Positions 1 to 8,311 of a DNA stretch of 64,000 bases are shown here, one piece after another. Numbering within the stretch: the stretch's first letter is position 1; each line of letters opens with the position of its first letter. The notes beneath the pieces were generated by a model. The model was given only the letters and a program-made list of their open reading frames with translations. It had not been told where the DNA came from and ran no database searches. This stretch comes from Antribacter gilvus (GTDB lineage Bacteria > Actinomycetota > Actinomycetes > Actinomycetales > Cellulomonadaceae), in contig NZ_QXTH01000008.1 in NCBI RefSeq assembly GCF_003946865.1, positions 62,001 to 126,000 on the forward strand, in the 5' to 3' direction. The translations under genes were made by a program, and so were the position numbers.

Positions 1-544
1 CGCGCCCCGCCAGGACGACCAGCACCGCGTCGGCCTCGAGGCGCCGCGCGGTGAACGTGAGCGCGAGCACCGAGGCGACGTCGAGCCACTGCACGTCGTC
101 CACGAGGAGCACCACAGGCTCACGCTCCGCGACCGACGCCACCAGGGCGAGCACGGCCGAGGCGACGGCGAGGCGGTCGGGTGGCGACGCGGGTGCGGCC
201 TCCCCGGCCGCTGCGCCGGCTGCCGTCTGCGCCGGCGCGGCGGGCAGCCGGGCCAGCGCCATCTCGAGCGGAGCGCTCCGCTGCGGCCCGAGGCGCGCGA
301 TCTCGGCACCGAGAGGTGCGAGCGCCGCGGAGAGGCCCGCGTAGGGCAGGTCACGCTCGGCCGGGTGGCCCGAGCAGCGCAGCACGCGCGCCCGGCCGGC
401 GGCCCGCGCCGCGAGCTCGTCGAGCACCCAGGACTTGCCGCTCCCGACGCGCCCGTGCACGGACACCACCTGGGCCGCGCCGGTCGCCGCGTCCTCCAGC
501 CGCGCGACCAGCTCGACGAGCGCCGTGCCTGGAGCGATTCGCAT
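1..544 (-). CDS. AAA-type ATPase domain protein, probably LuxR-family regulator (3' part off the window)
   Basis: Only the N-terminal 181 codons are inside the window; the frame is open to base 1. A Walker A motif is plain near residue 34 (GRVGSGKSW), and a Walker B-like stretch (VVLLVDDVQWLD) follows near residue 145. This pairing, with Val-Gln-Trp-Leu after the acidic residues, is typical of the AAA_16 ATPase module of large LuxR/MalT-like (LAL) transcription regulators, whose HTH would lie past the window edge. The ATG at 542-544 is the first in-frame start and has only a weak Shine-Dalgarno. It follows tyrA by 109 bp on the same strand and may be a separate unit. Family placement is inference because the diagnostic C-terminus is unseen. 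Confidence 0.7.
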   Translation of the reverse strand, partial: MRIAPGTALVELVARLEDAATGAAQVVSVHGRVGSGKSWVLDELAARAAGRARVLRCSGHPAERDLPYAGLSAALAPLGAEIARLGPQRSAPLEMALARLPAAPAQTAAGAAAGEAAPASPPDRLAVASAVLALVASVAEREPVVLLVDDVQWLDVASVLALTFTARRLEADAVLVVLAGR

Positions 545-653
545 GGTCGAAGTCTGCCCCGGGTCGACGGTGCCGCACTGCTCACGACCAGGTGAAGTCC
601 ACGGATGCGCCGAGCGGCGCCGTGGGCATCCGCTGGCGTCCGGTGAGCGTCCG

Positions 654-1733
654 TCAGCGGACGAGCGCCGCGCCGTCCTGGACGCCGACCACGACGGCCC
701 CCGCAGCACAGCGCGCGACGAGCGCCGCGGCGGCGTCTGCCAGCGGGATGCGTTCCGCCGCGGACGCGGATCCCTCCCCTGCGGGCGTGCCGCCCGCGGA
801 CGCGCCGCCCGACGCCTGCGCCCCCGGGGCCGGAACACGCGCGACCGGCACCGCCGCCTGCCGGGTCTCCCGCACTGCCGCCGCCCGGTCGAAGAACTCG
901 TGGGTCGGGGCGTTGGCGTCGAGCGCGTCGGCGAGCGCCTCCAGGTCGCGCACGGCGAGCCGCAGCACGGGGGTGACCCAGGCGGCGTTCTCCGTGACCA
1001 TGGCCTGGGTGCGCCGCGGGTCGCTGAACGCGACGCGGGTCCCGTCCCGGAACGAGCCCGCGGACAGCCCGAGCGCGAGGTCCCGCACGTCGGAACCCGC
1101 CACGGCGTTGAGGAGCTGGGTCGCGAGGACGTGCGGCACGTGGGAGATCAGGGCGGTGGCCTCGTCGTGGAGGTCGTCGGTGAGGACCGCGACGGTGCCC
1201 GCCAGCGGCCCGGTGAGCAGCCGCAGCACCTGCTCCAGGCGGCGGAGGTCGGTGGCGTCGTCGACCGTGACGGCCCAGCGCGCGCCCACCAGCAGCCGGT
1301 CGTCGGACGCGGTGAACCCGCTCCGCTCCGTGCCCGCCATGGGATGGGCGCCCACGAAGCGTCCGCCCAGGCCTGCGTCGGTGACGGCCTCCCGCACCGG
1401 GCCCTTGACGCTGCCCACGTCCATGACCGTGGGGTCCCACCCCGCTGAGGCCTCGATCTGGGCCTCGACCGCCCGCGCGACGTCCCCGGCGACCGACCGC
1501 ATGGCGCGCAGCGGGGCGGCCAGCACCAGGATCGCGGGACGGCGCGCCACAAGAGCGGCGACGTCGTCGGCCACGTCGAGACCCGCGTGGCGGGCGGCGG
1601 ACCGGGCCACGCCCGACACGTCGGTGGCGACCACGGCCACGCCCCGGCCGGACAGCGCGCGGGCGAGCGAGCCCCCGATCAGACCCAGCCCGACCACGCC
1701 GACCGTGACGGTGACGGGCTCGCCCGCCGTCAC
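654..1733 (-). CDS. tyrA: Prephenate dehydrogenase
   Basis: NAD(P)-dependent oxidative decarboxylation of prephenate to 4-hydroxyphenylpyruvate in tyrosine synthesis, cytosolic. The 359-residue protein opens with a Rossmann glycine motif (GVVGLGLIGGSLA, near residue 12) and has the family signature GAHPMAGTERSG with the substrate-binding His. After about residue 300 there is a low-complexity Ala/Gly-rich stretch, then a short conserved-looking tail; no ACT domain is evident. The GTG start at 1731-1733 overlaps the pheA stop in a GTGA arrangement, so translation is probably coupled. It is the last gene of a three-gene aromatic operon. The function is secure; cofactor preference cannot be read. 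Confidence 0.93.
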   Translation of the reverse strand: MTAGEPVTVTVGVVGLGLIGGSLARALSGRGVAVVATDVSGVARSAARHAGLDVADDVAALVARRPAILVLAAPLRAMRSVAGDVARAVEAQIEASAGWDPTVMDVGSVKGPVREAVTDAGLGGRFVGAHPMAGTERSGFTASDDRLLVGARWAVTVDDATDLRRLEQVLRLLTGPLAGTVAVLTDDLHDEATALISHVPHVLATQLLNAVAGSDVRDLALGLSAGSFRDGTRVAFSDPRRTQAMVTENAAWVTPVLRLAVRDLEALADALDANAPTHEFFDRAAAVRETRQAAVPVARVPAPGAQASGGASAGGTPAGEGSASAAERIPLADAAAALVARCAAGAVVVGVQDGAALVR

Positions 1734-2686
1734 CACAGCAGCCCCTGGGCCAGCGTCTCCGCCGGCTCGGCCGCGGACACGGAGCCCACAGGCACGTGGT
1801 CGGTGTCGAGCCGCTCGTCCAGCTCCTCCCCGGCGGGGAGGACGCCCAGGGTCTTGAGGGAGTCGCCGGCGGCGAGCAGGTCCTCGAGCACCGCGCGGGC
1901 ACCGGAGCCCCAGGGCGCGTCGTCGCACGTCACCACGAACACGTACTTGCTCTGCTGCGCCTTGAGCGGGCGCGTGATCAGGCTCGACATGTTCACGCCG
2001 CGGTCGCCGAAGGCGGCGGTGATGCGGGCCAGCACGCCCGGTCCGGTCACGACGGGCGTGATCGCCAGCATGGTGCGCCACGCCTGGACGCCCGCGCGCC
2101 GGGACCGCTCGAGGTGCTGGGCCGCGTCGGCGCGCGGGGCGAGGACGAGGAACCGGGTGCGCCCGCCGCGGAAGTCCTCGACGGCCTTCGAGTACAGGTC
2201 GAGCCCGTACAGCTCGCCGCAGAGCCGGGGACCCAGCGCCACGGTGTGCGGGCCCGCGTCCCGGCAGGCCGCCGCGTTGGACGTGGCCGCGACGGGCGCC
2301 AGGCCCTGAGCGGCGACGAAGCCGGAGCACTGCGCGAGCCCGTGCGGGTGCGCGGACACCTCGCGCAGCTCCCCGTGCCCCGGGCGCACGAACGCGTCGA
2401 ACGACACGTCGATCACCACCTCGTCGACGGCGACCACGTCGGGGCTCCCGACGAGCGCGTCGAGCGACGGCACCACGTAGCCCTCGACCGAGCTCTCGAT
2501 CGCCACCACGCCGACGGCCGCCTCGCCCGCGGCGACGGCGTCGTGCACCTCGTGGACCGTGGCGAGCGGCACGGTCCGCACGCCGCCCGACGGCGCCACC
2601 GCCGACGGGCTCGCCGCCCACTCCAGAGCCGCCTGGTGCGTGAACGTGCCCTCCGGCCCGAGGTAGGCGACGGCGCCCGCGCTCAT
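1730..2686 (-). CDS. pheA: Prephenate dehydratase
   Basis: Converts prephenate to phenylpyruvate for phenylalanine synthesis. The 318-residue chain begins with the hallmark YLGPEGTFTHQAAL, keeps the AIESSVEGYV motif and the catalytic GGRTRFLVLAP (Thr-Arg-Phe) near residue 180, and ends in an ACT domain (about residues 200-285) expected to bind phenylalanine. The usual ESRP motif of the ACT domain reads ITRPL here. This is a stand-alone dehydratase without a chorismate mutase domain, as usual in actinobacteria. The start ATG overlaps the stop of the upstream ACT gene (ATGA), and its stop overlaps tyrA. Phe-feedback is expected from the family and not shown by the sequence. Confidence 0.95.
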   Translation of the reverse strand: MSAGAVAYLGPEGTFTHQAALEWAASPSAVAPSGGVRTVPLATVHEVHDAVAAGEAAVGVVAIESSVEGYVVPSLDALVGSPDVVAVDEVVIDVSFDAFVRPGHGELREVSAHPHGLAQCSGFVAAQGLAPVAATSNAAACRDAGPHTVALGPRLCGELYGLDLYSKAVEDFRGGRTRFLVLAPRADAAQHLERSRRAGVQAWRTMLAITPVVTGPGVLARITAAFGDRGVNMSSLITRPLKAQQSKYVFVVTCDDAPWGSGARAVLEDLLAAGDSLKTLGVLPAGEELDERLDTDHVPVGSVSAAEPAETLAQGLLW

Positions 2687-3567
2687 GAGCGCGCTCGTCC
2701 GTCCCCGCCGGCGGGTGCCCACTGCGGGTCCAGGGACAGCGGCCCGGGCACGAAGTCGGCCCCCGGCAGCACGGCCAGGGTCCGGTGGGCCACGCCGTGC
2801 TGGTCCAGCTCCGCGACGAGCGCGTCGAGCACGGCCGAGCTGGGGCACGAGAACGACGTGAAGAACACGTGCGGCCCGAGGACCGACTGGTGGCTGCGCA
2901 GGTGCTGCAGGTCGATCCCGGTCCCGGCGATCACGGCAAGGGTGGGCTGCAGCGAGCCGCGGTGGTCGTCATAGGGGCCGAACGCCAGCCACACCTGTGC
3001 GGGCTCGTCGAAGACCGGCCAGGCGTGCCGCGACTCGAGGAGGCCGTACCAGACGGGCGGGCGGCCCTGCAGGGCCGCGCTGTCGGGCAGCTCGGCGTAC
3101 CCGGCGGGCACGCGCGAGCGCTCGATCACCAGGGAGCCGTCGGGGCCCGCGAGGGCGACACGCTCATCGACGGTGGTGCGGCTCGGCACCAGCCGGGGGC
3201 TCACCCCGAGCCCGCGCAGCACCGAGCGGCAGTCGCGCATGCCTGCCTCGTCCACGATCACCTGGCCGCCCACCGGGCCGCCGCTGGCGGGCCCCACCCA
3301 GACCCACTCGCCGGGCACGGCCACCGCCGACGTGACGATGAGCGACGACGCGCTCTGCAGCAGCGCCTCCTCCAGCTCGGGCCACGGCTGCTCCGGGTGC
3401 CCGAGGTGCATCACGGCGCCCAGGTCGTCGATGGACGCGACGGTGGCCAGCGTGCCCGTCGTCGTGCCCAGGTCGAGCAGCTCCAGCGTGTCCTCGACAG
3501 CCCAGCCGCCGATGCGCGCGGCGAGAGCCGCGTGCGCCGGGGACTCACGCTCGGTGCGTCCCAGCAT
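2683..3567 (-). CDS. PheA-like protein with degenerate catalytic region and ACT-like C-terminus
   Basis: First gene of the pheA-tyrA operon, 294 residues. I chose the ATG at 3565-3567 because GAGG lies 5 bases upstream; an ATG at 3585 has no ribosome site. Residues about 120-190 can be lined up with the second half of prephenate dehydratase (a DCRSVLRGLGVSP stretch, then a PPVWYGLL segment matching the ELYGL region). Residues about 205-270 resemble an ACT domain (GTGIDLQHLRS...VFFTSF). The catalytic Thr-Arg-Phe and the N-terminal GPEGTF motif are absent. Likely a non-catalytic paralogue, perhaps a regulatory partner of PheA or TyrA; this role is inference. An unrelated ACT protein is the alternative. 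Confidence 0.65.
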   Translation of the reverse strand: MLGRTERESPAHAALAARIGGWAVEDTLELLDLGTTTGTLATVASIDDLGAVMHLGHPEQPWPELEEALLQSASSLIVTSAVAVPGEWVWVGPASGGPVGGQVIVDEAGMRDCRSVLRGLGVSPRLVPSRTTVDERVALAGPDGSLVIERSRVPAGYAELPDSAALQGRPPVWYGLLESRHAWPVFDEPAQVWLAFGPYDDHRGSLQPTLAVIAGTGIDLQHLRSHQSVLGPHVFFTSFSCPSSAVLDALVAELDQHGVAHRTLAVLPGADFVPGPLSLDPQWAPAGGDGRARS

Positions 3568-3590
3568 GACTACCTCTTCCGTCATAGGTG

Positions 3591-3617
3591 CGGGCAGGGC
3601 CGGAACGGCCCTGCCCG
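3591..3617 (-). terminator. Hairpin between the aromatic operon and the VanW gene
   Basis: A perfect 12-bp inverted repeat with a 3-base loop sits in the 79-bp gap downstream of the vanW-type gene stop and just before the ACT-gene start. No U tract follows on the minus strand, which is common for actinobacterial intrinsic terminators. It most likely ends the vanW-type transcript. Confidence 0.6.
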
Positions 3618-3646
3618 ACCTTACTCAGATCCCGTGCCCAGGGGGG

Positions 3647-6600
3647 TCAGCCGCCCGCGCCGGGCGGGCCGCCGCAGACCATGGGGTTGTCGGGCTTGTA
3701 GGTGTGGCCGTACGACTCGTCCTTCACCAGCGCGCCGTCCGGCCCGTAGACCTTGCGGTAGTTGGTGATCGAGAAGCCGGCCTCGCCGCCTGGGTAGTCC
3801 TTGCAGTCCGGCGAGGTGCTGTGCACCACGGACGTGGCGCGCACGTTCTGGTGCCCGCTGTTCGACGTCTCCACCGTGTAGTGCTTGGTGCTCCAGATCT
3901 GCACGTACAGGCGGCCGTTCGCCACCCACGACTGCATGAGCGCACCGTACGGGGTGTCGTTCTTGAACCTCATGTCCTTCGAGCCCACGAAGATGGTGGC
4001 CTCGCGCCCGGCGGGGTACCGCGGGAACCAGAAGCTGTGCTCCCAGTGCTCCACGTCGTCGAATCCCGCGAAGAATCCGGCGTTGTAGGTGGTGGTGGCC
4101 ATCTGCGACAGACCACCGCCCACGCCCTCGGTGTGCTGGCCGTTCTCCACGACTCCCGAGGCGACGTAGCCGTTGGCCACGGTGATGGGCGACAGCGCGT
4201 CGACGAGCGAGAACGTCTCGCCCGGCTTGACCAGCGTGCCCGTGATCATCTGCGCGCCGCGAACGAGGTTCGCCGTGCGGACCGGGTCGTTGGTCAGCGG
4301 TGTGTCGAACGCACCGACGACCTCCTTGACGCCGAGCGCCTCGAGCGCGGCACGGGAGTCCGCCGGGTCCTGCTCGACGAGCTCCACGGAGGTGCTGCGG
4401 GCGTCGCCCAGGGCGGCTGCCTGCACGGCGGTCGCCACGGCGGCCGGGTCGAGCGTGGTGCCGGATTCACCGCCCACGATCACCGGCGCGCCACCCTGGA
4501 ACTCGAAGTGCGCGTCGTCGGGTGTGCTCAGCAGGTCGTCCGTGCGGTCGATGACGGCCTGCACGAGCACCGCCCCGTCGAACGTGGCCTGGAGCTTCCC
4601 GTCCACGGGCGCGAACGACACCGCCCGGCCCAGCACGTCGCCCGGCAGCTCGGGATTCTGGCCGCCCACCTGGACGACGACCGGGGCCGAGACGATCTTC
4701 TGCGCCTCGGCGAGCGCCGCGTCGGTCTCCTCCTGGGTGATCTCGGGGGCGACCGGCTCGGTCGGGAGCTCGTACGGACCCGCAGCGCGCAGCCAGCGGG
4801 ACGTCAGGACGTCCTGCGCCTGTGCGGACACCACGCGGGTGCCGTCAGCAGCGGGGGTGGCCGTGGGCTGCCCGTCGACCATCACGACGGTGCCGTCGAC
4901 CGGCGCCACGGTCATCGACTCCTGGAGTCCGTCGACCGTCGCCTCCAGCGTCGGCTCGTCCACCGCGATCATCAGCTCCTCGTCGGAGCCGCCGAACAGG
5001 TGCTGCCACATGCGGGCCGGGCTCAGCGAGAACCCGGTCAGCTCGTCGACCGTGCCGTCGGCGTCGAGCGCGAGCCCGCTCGCCGCAGGGTCCAGCGTGG
5101 TGGACGCCTCGCCGGCCACGAGCGCGATCGGCTCGACGGCGCGCGGCCCGAGCTCCTTCTCGATCGCGTCGACCGCCTGGGGCTCGGTCAGCCCGCCGAT
5201 CTCGACCCCCGCGACGGTGGTGTCACGCGGGACCTTGTCGCCGAACGTCCAGGCCATGATCGAGTAGATGCCGAGCAGCACCACGAGGCCGAGCCCCGCG
5301 TACATCGCGACCTTGGGCATGCGGCTCGGCGCCCCGTCACCCTGCAGCCCGAAGAGCGAGCCGGTCGGCGGGCCGCCGGCCACGTGCCCCTGGCCCGACG
5401 GCGGCCCGGGCACCGGCGGCATGCCGCCCTGCGTGGAGCCGGTGCGGCCCCACGGCAGCGAGATGGCGCCGGTCAGGGGCCGCATGACCCGCTGCGTCGC
5501 GTCGGTCAGCGGCTTGAACCGCGACGTGGCGTGCGGGAGCGGGATCTCGCCCGGCCCCACGGGCGCGGGAGCGCTCTGAACCACGGTGGGCACGTCGAGC
5601 GGCGGCGCGAAGGCGCCCGGCGGCGGCGGGATCACCTGGGTCGCGGCGGGCGCCTTCGGCCCGGTGGGGCCGTCCAGCGAGGGTCGCGAGGACGAGAGGC
5701 CTGGAGCGGCTGCGCCCGCGGGGGTGCCCGCAGGGGTGCCGGGTCCGGGAACGGAGTCGACCACCGGCGCCGCGGCGCCCGCTGGTGCGGCGGCAGCGGA
5801 CGAGGCGGCAGCGGCGGCGCCCGCCGCCGTGGCTGCGGCCGCACCAGCGGCCCCGGCTGCGGCGGCAGCGCCCTTGGCGGGACGCTCGAACGCGAACACC
5901 CGAGGCATGTACTTGACCTTGGGCGTCGGCGCGGTGTGCGTGGGCGCGGCCAGCGTGTCGACGACCGCCTGCAGCAGCGCCACCTCGTCCGGCGAGTCGG
6001 CGGAGGCCGGGGGCGCGGTCGGCGTCGCCGGAGCAGAGCCGGGCGGAGTCGCGGACGACGCCGCGGGAACAGCCGGAGCGACCGTCGGCGCCGGGGCAAC
6101 GGTGGGCGCCGGCGCGACCGTCGAGGGCTGCGCCGGGGGCGGTGTCGCCGGGGTCGGTGTCGCCGGGCTAGGTGTCGCCGGGCTCGGCGTGACCGGGCTC
6201 GGCGTGACCGGGGCGGGCGTCGCCGGGGCGGGCGTCGCCGGGTCTGCACTCGCCGGAGCAGGCGTGGCCGGAGCAGGCGTGGCCGGAGTCGCCGGTCCCG
6301 TCGGCTGCGTGGGGGTGACCGGCTTCGCGGGCACGGAGGACTTCGGCGGGCCCGCTACCGAGGCGGCCGGCGGGATCGCCGGAGGCAGGCTCGGCGGAGC
6401 AGCGGCGGGCACCGGCTTGTCCGACGGGGGCGCCGCCGCAGGCTTCTCGGAAGCAGCGGGCTCCTCGGGCGCGGCAGGCTTGTCCGACGCCGGAGCCTCG
6501 GGAGCGGCAGCAGGCGCAGCAGGCTTGTCCGCCGGGGCGTCCGCAGGAACAGCACCAGACCCAGCGGGCTCCGCAGCGGACGTCGGGGGCGTGGGCTTCT

Positions 6601-6958
6601 CCCCCGCCTCGGCCGACACCGGCTTGTCCTCTGCGGGTGCCACCGGGGTCACCGGCTCGGCCGCAGCGGCAGGCGGCACAGCCGCAGCAGGCTTGTCGCC
6701 CACGCGGACAGCCGGCATTCCCGGCCGGGTCGGCGAGAGCCGCGGCGGGATGGACGGCGGCGGGCTCGCAGGCGCGGGACCGCTCACGACGGCAGCAGGC
6801 TTCTCGGCAATCGGCTCGACGCCAGGGTCCTCGTGGAGCGGCACCTCGGCCGGGGTCGTGACGGCCTCCACGTCCCTTGCGGGCGTGGAGCTCTCGTCGG
6901 TCTGGTCCTGCGAGGTCGGCTCGAGCGCAGGGTTGTCACGCTCGGTCGGCTGGCCCAT
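3647..6958 (-). CDS. VanW-family cell-wall protein with long Pro/Ala-rich N-terminus
   Basis: A 1103-residue membrane-anchored protein. Residues 1 to about 540 are low-complexity Pro/Ala/Thr sequence, including TPSPATPTPATP-type repeats. One transmembrane helix lies at about 549-572 (GLGLVVLLGIYSIMAW). It is followed by extracytoplasmic peptidoglycan-binding-4-like repeats and a VanW domain at about 890-1030 (ETFSLVDALSP, GGGLSQMATTTYNA). The type II topology puts the long N-terminus in the cytosol. The ATG at 6956-6958 has GGAG 7 bases upstream and is preferred to the GTG 6 bases earlier. VanW domains occur in wall-associated proteins but have no proven activity. It is probably monocistronic. 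Confidence 0.85.
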   Translation of the reverse strand: MGQPTERDNPALEPTSQDQTDESSTPARDVEAVTTPAEVPLHEDPGVEPIAEKPAAVVSGPAPASPPPSIPPRLSPTRPGMPAVRVGDKPAAAVPPAAAAEPVTPVAPAEDKPVSAEAGEKPTPPTSAAEPAGSGAVPADAPADKPAAPAAAPEAPASDKPAAPEEPAASEKPAAAPPSDKPVPAAAPPSLPPAIPPAASVAGPPKSSVPAKPVTPTQPTGPATPATPAPATPAPASADPATPAPATPAPVTPSPVTPSPATPSPATPTPATPPPAQPSTVAPAPTVAPAPTVAPAVPAASSATPPGSAPATPTAPPASADSPDEVALLQAVVDTLAAPTHTAPTPKVKYMPRVFAFERPAKGAAAAAGAAGAAAATAAGAAAAASSAAAAPAGAAAPVVDSVPGPGTPAGTPAGAAAPGLSSSRPSLDGPTGPKAPAATQVIPPPPGAFAPPLDVPTVVQSAPAPVGPGEIPLPHATSRFKPLTDATQRVMRPLTGAISLPWGRTGSTQGGMPPVPGPPSGQGHVAGGPPTGSLFGLQGDGAPSRMPKVAMYAGLGLVVLLGIYSIMAWTFGDKVPRDTTVAGVEIGGLTEPQAVDAIEKELGPRAVEPIALVAGEASTTLDPAASGLALDADGTVDELTGFSLSPARMWQHLFGGSDEELMIAVDEPTLEATVDGLQESMTVAPVDGTVVMVDGQPTATPAADGTRVVSAQAQDVLTSRWLRAAGPYELPTEPVAPEITQEETDAALAEAQKIVSAPVVVQVGGQNPELPGDVLGRAVSFAPVDGKLQATFDGAVLVQAVIDRTDDLLSTPDDAHFEFQGGAPVIVGGESGTTLDPAAVATAVQAAALGDARSTSVELVEQDPADSRAALEALGVKEVVGAFDTPLTNDPVRTANLVRGAQMITGTLVKPGETFSLVDALSPITVANGYVASGVVENGQHTEGVGGGLSQMATTTYNAGFFAGFDDVEHWEHSFWFPRYPAGREATIFVGSKDMRFKNDTPYGALMQSWVANGRLYVQIWSTKHYTVETSNSGHQNVRATSVVHSTSPDCKDYPGGEAGFSITNYRKVYGPDGALVKDESYGHTYKPDNPMVCGGPPGAGG
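6130..6298. repeat. Degenerate tandem repeat coding Thr-Pro-Ala units
   Basis: Inside the vanW-type gene a roughly 15-18 bp unit recurs about ten times and encodes TPAP/TPSP/TPTP steps. It is the most regular part of the low-complexity N-terminal region and is likely to vary in copy number between strains. Confidence 0.7.
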
Positions 6959-7178
6959 CGACACGCTCCGTGCGAACTACTCGAGCACGGACTCTCCGCA
7001 CCCGTTGGGGGGCGCCGACGGGGTGGCCCGAGTCGGCAGAATCCGCCCTCCAAGGAATCCTACTCACTGCAGCGCGTGGCATTCGCCACGTTCTCTCCGC
7101 CTCGCGTGGAGGTCCTGTGGCGATCCCGCCGACACTTCTCAACCCGCCCGCGGGGCCATGACCTGCGGCGGGATGACT

Positions 7179-7634
7179 CTAGGAGGTGAGCGACCGGCGT
7201 CGGACCGGGGCCTCCGAGAACCAGGAGCCGGGCGCGAAGGCCGCCAGCGCGATCACGGCGAGGCCGCCGTACGACCAGACGAGACCGAGAACTCCCTGGA
7301 CGACGAGGACATCACCGCCCGATCCGGTGACCGACAGCGCCTGCGCGGCGACGATCCAGCCGCCGCCGAACACGAGCAGCGCCCCCAGCCCCGACCACGC
7401 CCGGCAGAGCACGGCCCCGGACGCGGTCAGCGCGAGGGCCAGGACGATGCCCGCGTACCAGCTGTCGTCGCCGTAGCGGTGCACCACCGTGCCGAGCACG
7501 GCGACGACCACCCCGAGCACCAGGGAGAGGACCATCCGCACGACCAGCCCGCCGATCGAGCCGCGGGACCCGCCCGCGCCGGAGGGAGAGCCAGGAGGCT
7601 GGGCGGGCGGGTATGCGTCGTTCGGGAAGCTCAC
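7179..7634 (-). CDS. Small four-helix membrane protein (DUF6113-like)
   Basis: 151 residues with a Pro/Gly-rich cytosolic start (about 30 residues) and four hydrophobic segments (near 34-54, 60-80, 86-106 and 118-138). The GTG at 7632-7634 is the start: GGAGG lies just upstream and the nearby ATG is out of frame and closes at once. Proteins of this size and topology, annotated DUF6113, often sit near mshB in actinobacteria, and mshB lies 0.7 kb away here, but the family name is from memory of context. Function unknown. It is divergent from the LURP-one-like gene across a 93-bp gap. Confidence 0.75.
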   Translation of the reverse strand: MSFPNDAYPPAQPPGSPSGAGGSRGSIGGLVVRMVLSLVLGVVVAVLGTVVHRYGDDSWYAGIVLALALTASGAVLCRAWSGLGALLVFGGGWIVAAQALSVTGSGGDVLVVQGVLGLVWSYGGLAVIALAAFAPGSWFSEAPVRRRSLTS

Positions 7635-7727
7635 TCCCCCATCCTCCCGCACGCGGACGAGTGCGGCCGCAGGTGTGGGAGACTCCCGGCGGCGGTCGCC
7701 CCGGCCGCCCCCACGACGGAGGACCCC

Positions 7728-8306
7728 ATGACCCCTGACACCCTCCAGGAGCAGCGCCGGCTCGTCATGCGCCAGCGCATCCGCATGATGGTGAACCAGT
7801 ACGAGATCCGCGCCGCCCAGCCGGACGGATCGGAGGGCGAGCTGCTGGCCTTCGCCCAGCAGAAGCGTATGGCCATGCGTGAGCAGGTGACGCTCTACGC
7901 GGACGACACCAAGCAGGTCCCGGTGCTCGGCTTCAAGGCACGCCAGGTGCTCGACCTCGCCGCCACGTACGACGTGCTGGACGCCGCCGGGAACGCGGTC
8001 GGCCTGTTCCGCAAGGACTTCAAGAAGTCGTTCCTGCGCACCACCTGGCACGTCGAGCAGCCGGGCCTCGGCAACCTGGTGGGCCAGGAGCGGAACATGA
8101 CCGTCGCGATCCTGCGCCGCCTGTCCGACAGCCTCGCCTGGCTCCCGTACCACTTCGACTTCGTGCTCGGCGACCAGCCGGCCTTCTCGATCGTCAAGAA
8201 GTGGGGCTTCCGCGACCGGTACGACGTCGAGATCCACTCCCCGCACGTGGACCGCCGTCTCGTGATCGCGATGACGGTCGGGGTGGACGCGCTCCAGGGT
8301 CGCTGA
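7728..8306 (+). CDS. LURP-one-related (LOR) family protein
   Basis: 192 residues with no signal peptide or membrane helix. The pattern of beta strands (RIRMMVNQYEIR, VTLYADDTKQVPVLGFKARQ, YDVLDAAGNAVGLFRKDFKKSFLRTTWHVE) is that of the LOR/tubby-like barrel, with hydrophobic strands and the phrase RKDFKKSFLRTTW typical of bacterial members. The ATG has a clear GGAGG 7 bases upstream. Bacterial LOR proteins have no firm biochemical role; some may bind lipids like tubby domains. It converges on mshB with a 5-bp gap. Confidence 0.8.
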   Translation: MTPDTLQEQRRLVMRQRIRMMVNQYEIRAAQPDGSEGELLAFAQQKRMAMREQVTLYADDTKQVPVLGFKARQVLDLAATYDVLDAAGNAVGLFRKDFKKSFLRTTWHVEQPGLGNLVGQERNMTVAILRRLSDSLAWLPYHFDFVLGDQPAFSIVKKWGFRDRYDVEIHSPHVDRRLVIAMTVGVDALQGR

Positions 8307-8311
8307 CGCCC

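Noticed and set aside
7075-7090. 6-bp stem with 4-base loop upstream of the VanW gene, as a terminator
   Set aside because: Too short and not placed directly after a gene end; likely chance at this GC content.
3173-7189. Plus-strand open frame of about 1338 codons opposite the VanW gene
   Set aside because: Antisense shadow with Arg/Gly repeats that mirror the Pro/Ala codons of the real gene; no domain and no start context.
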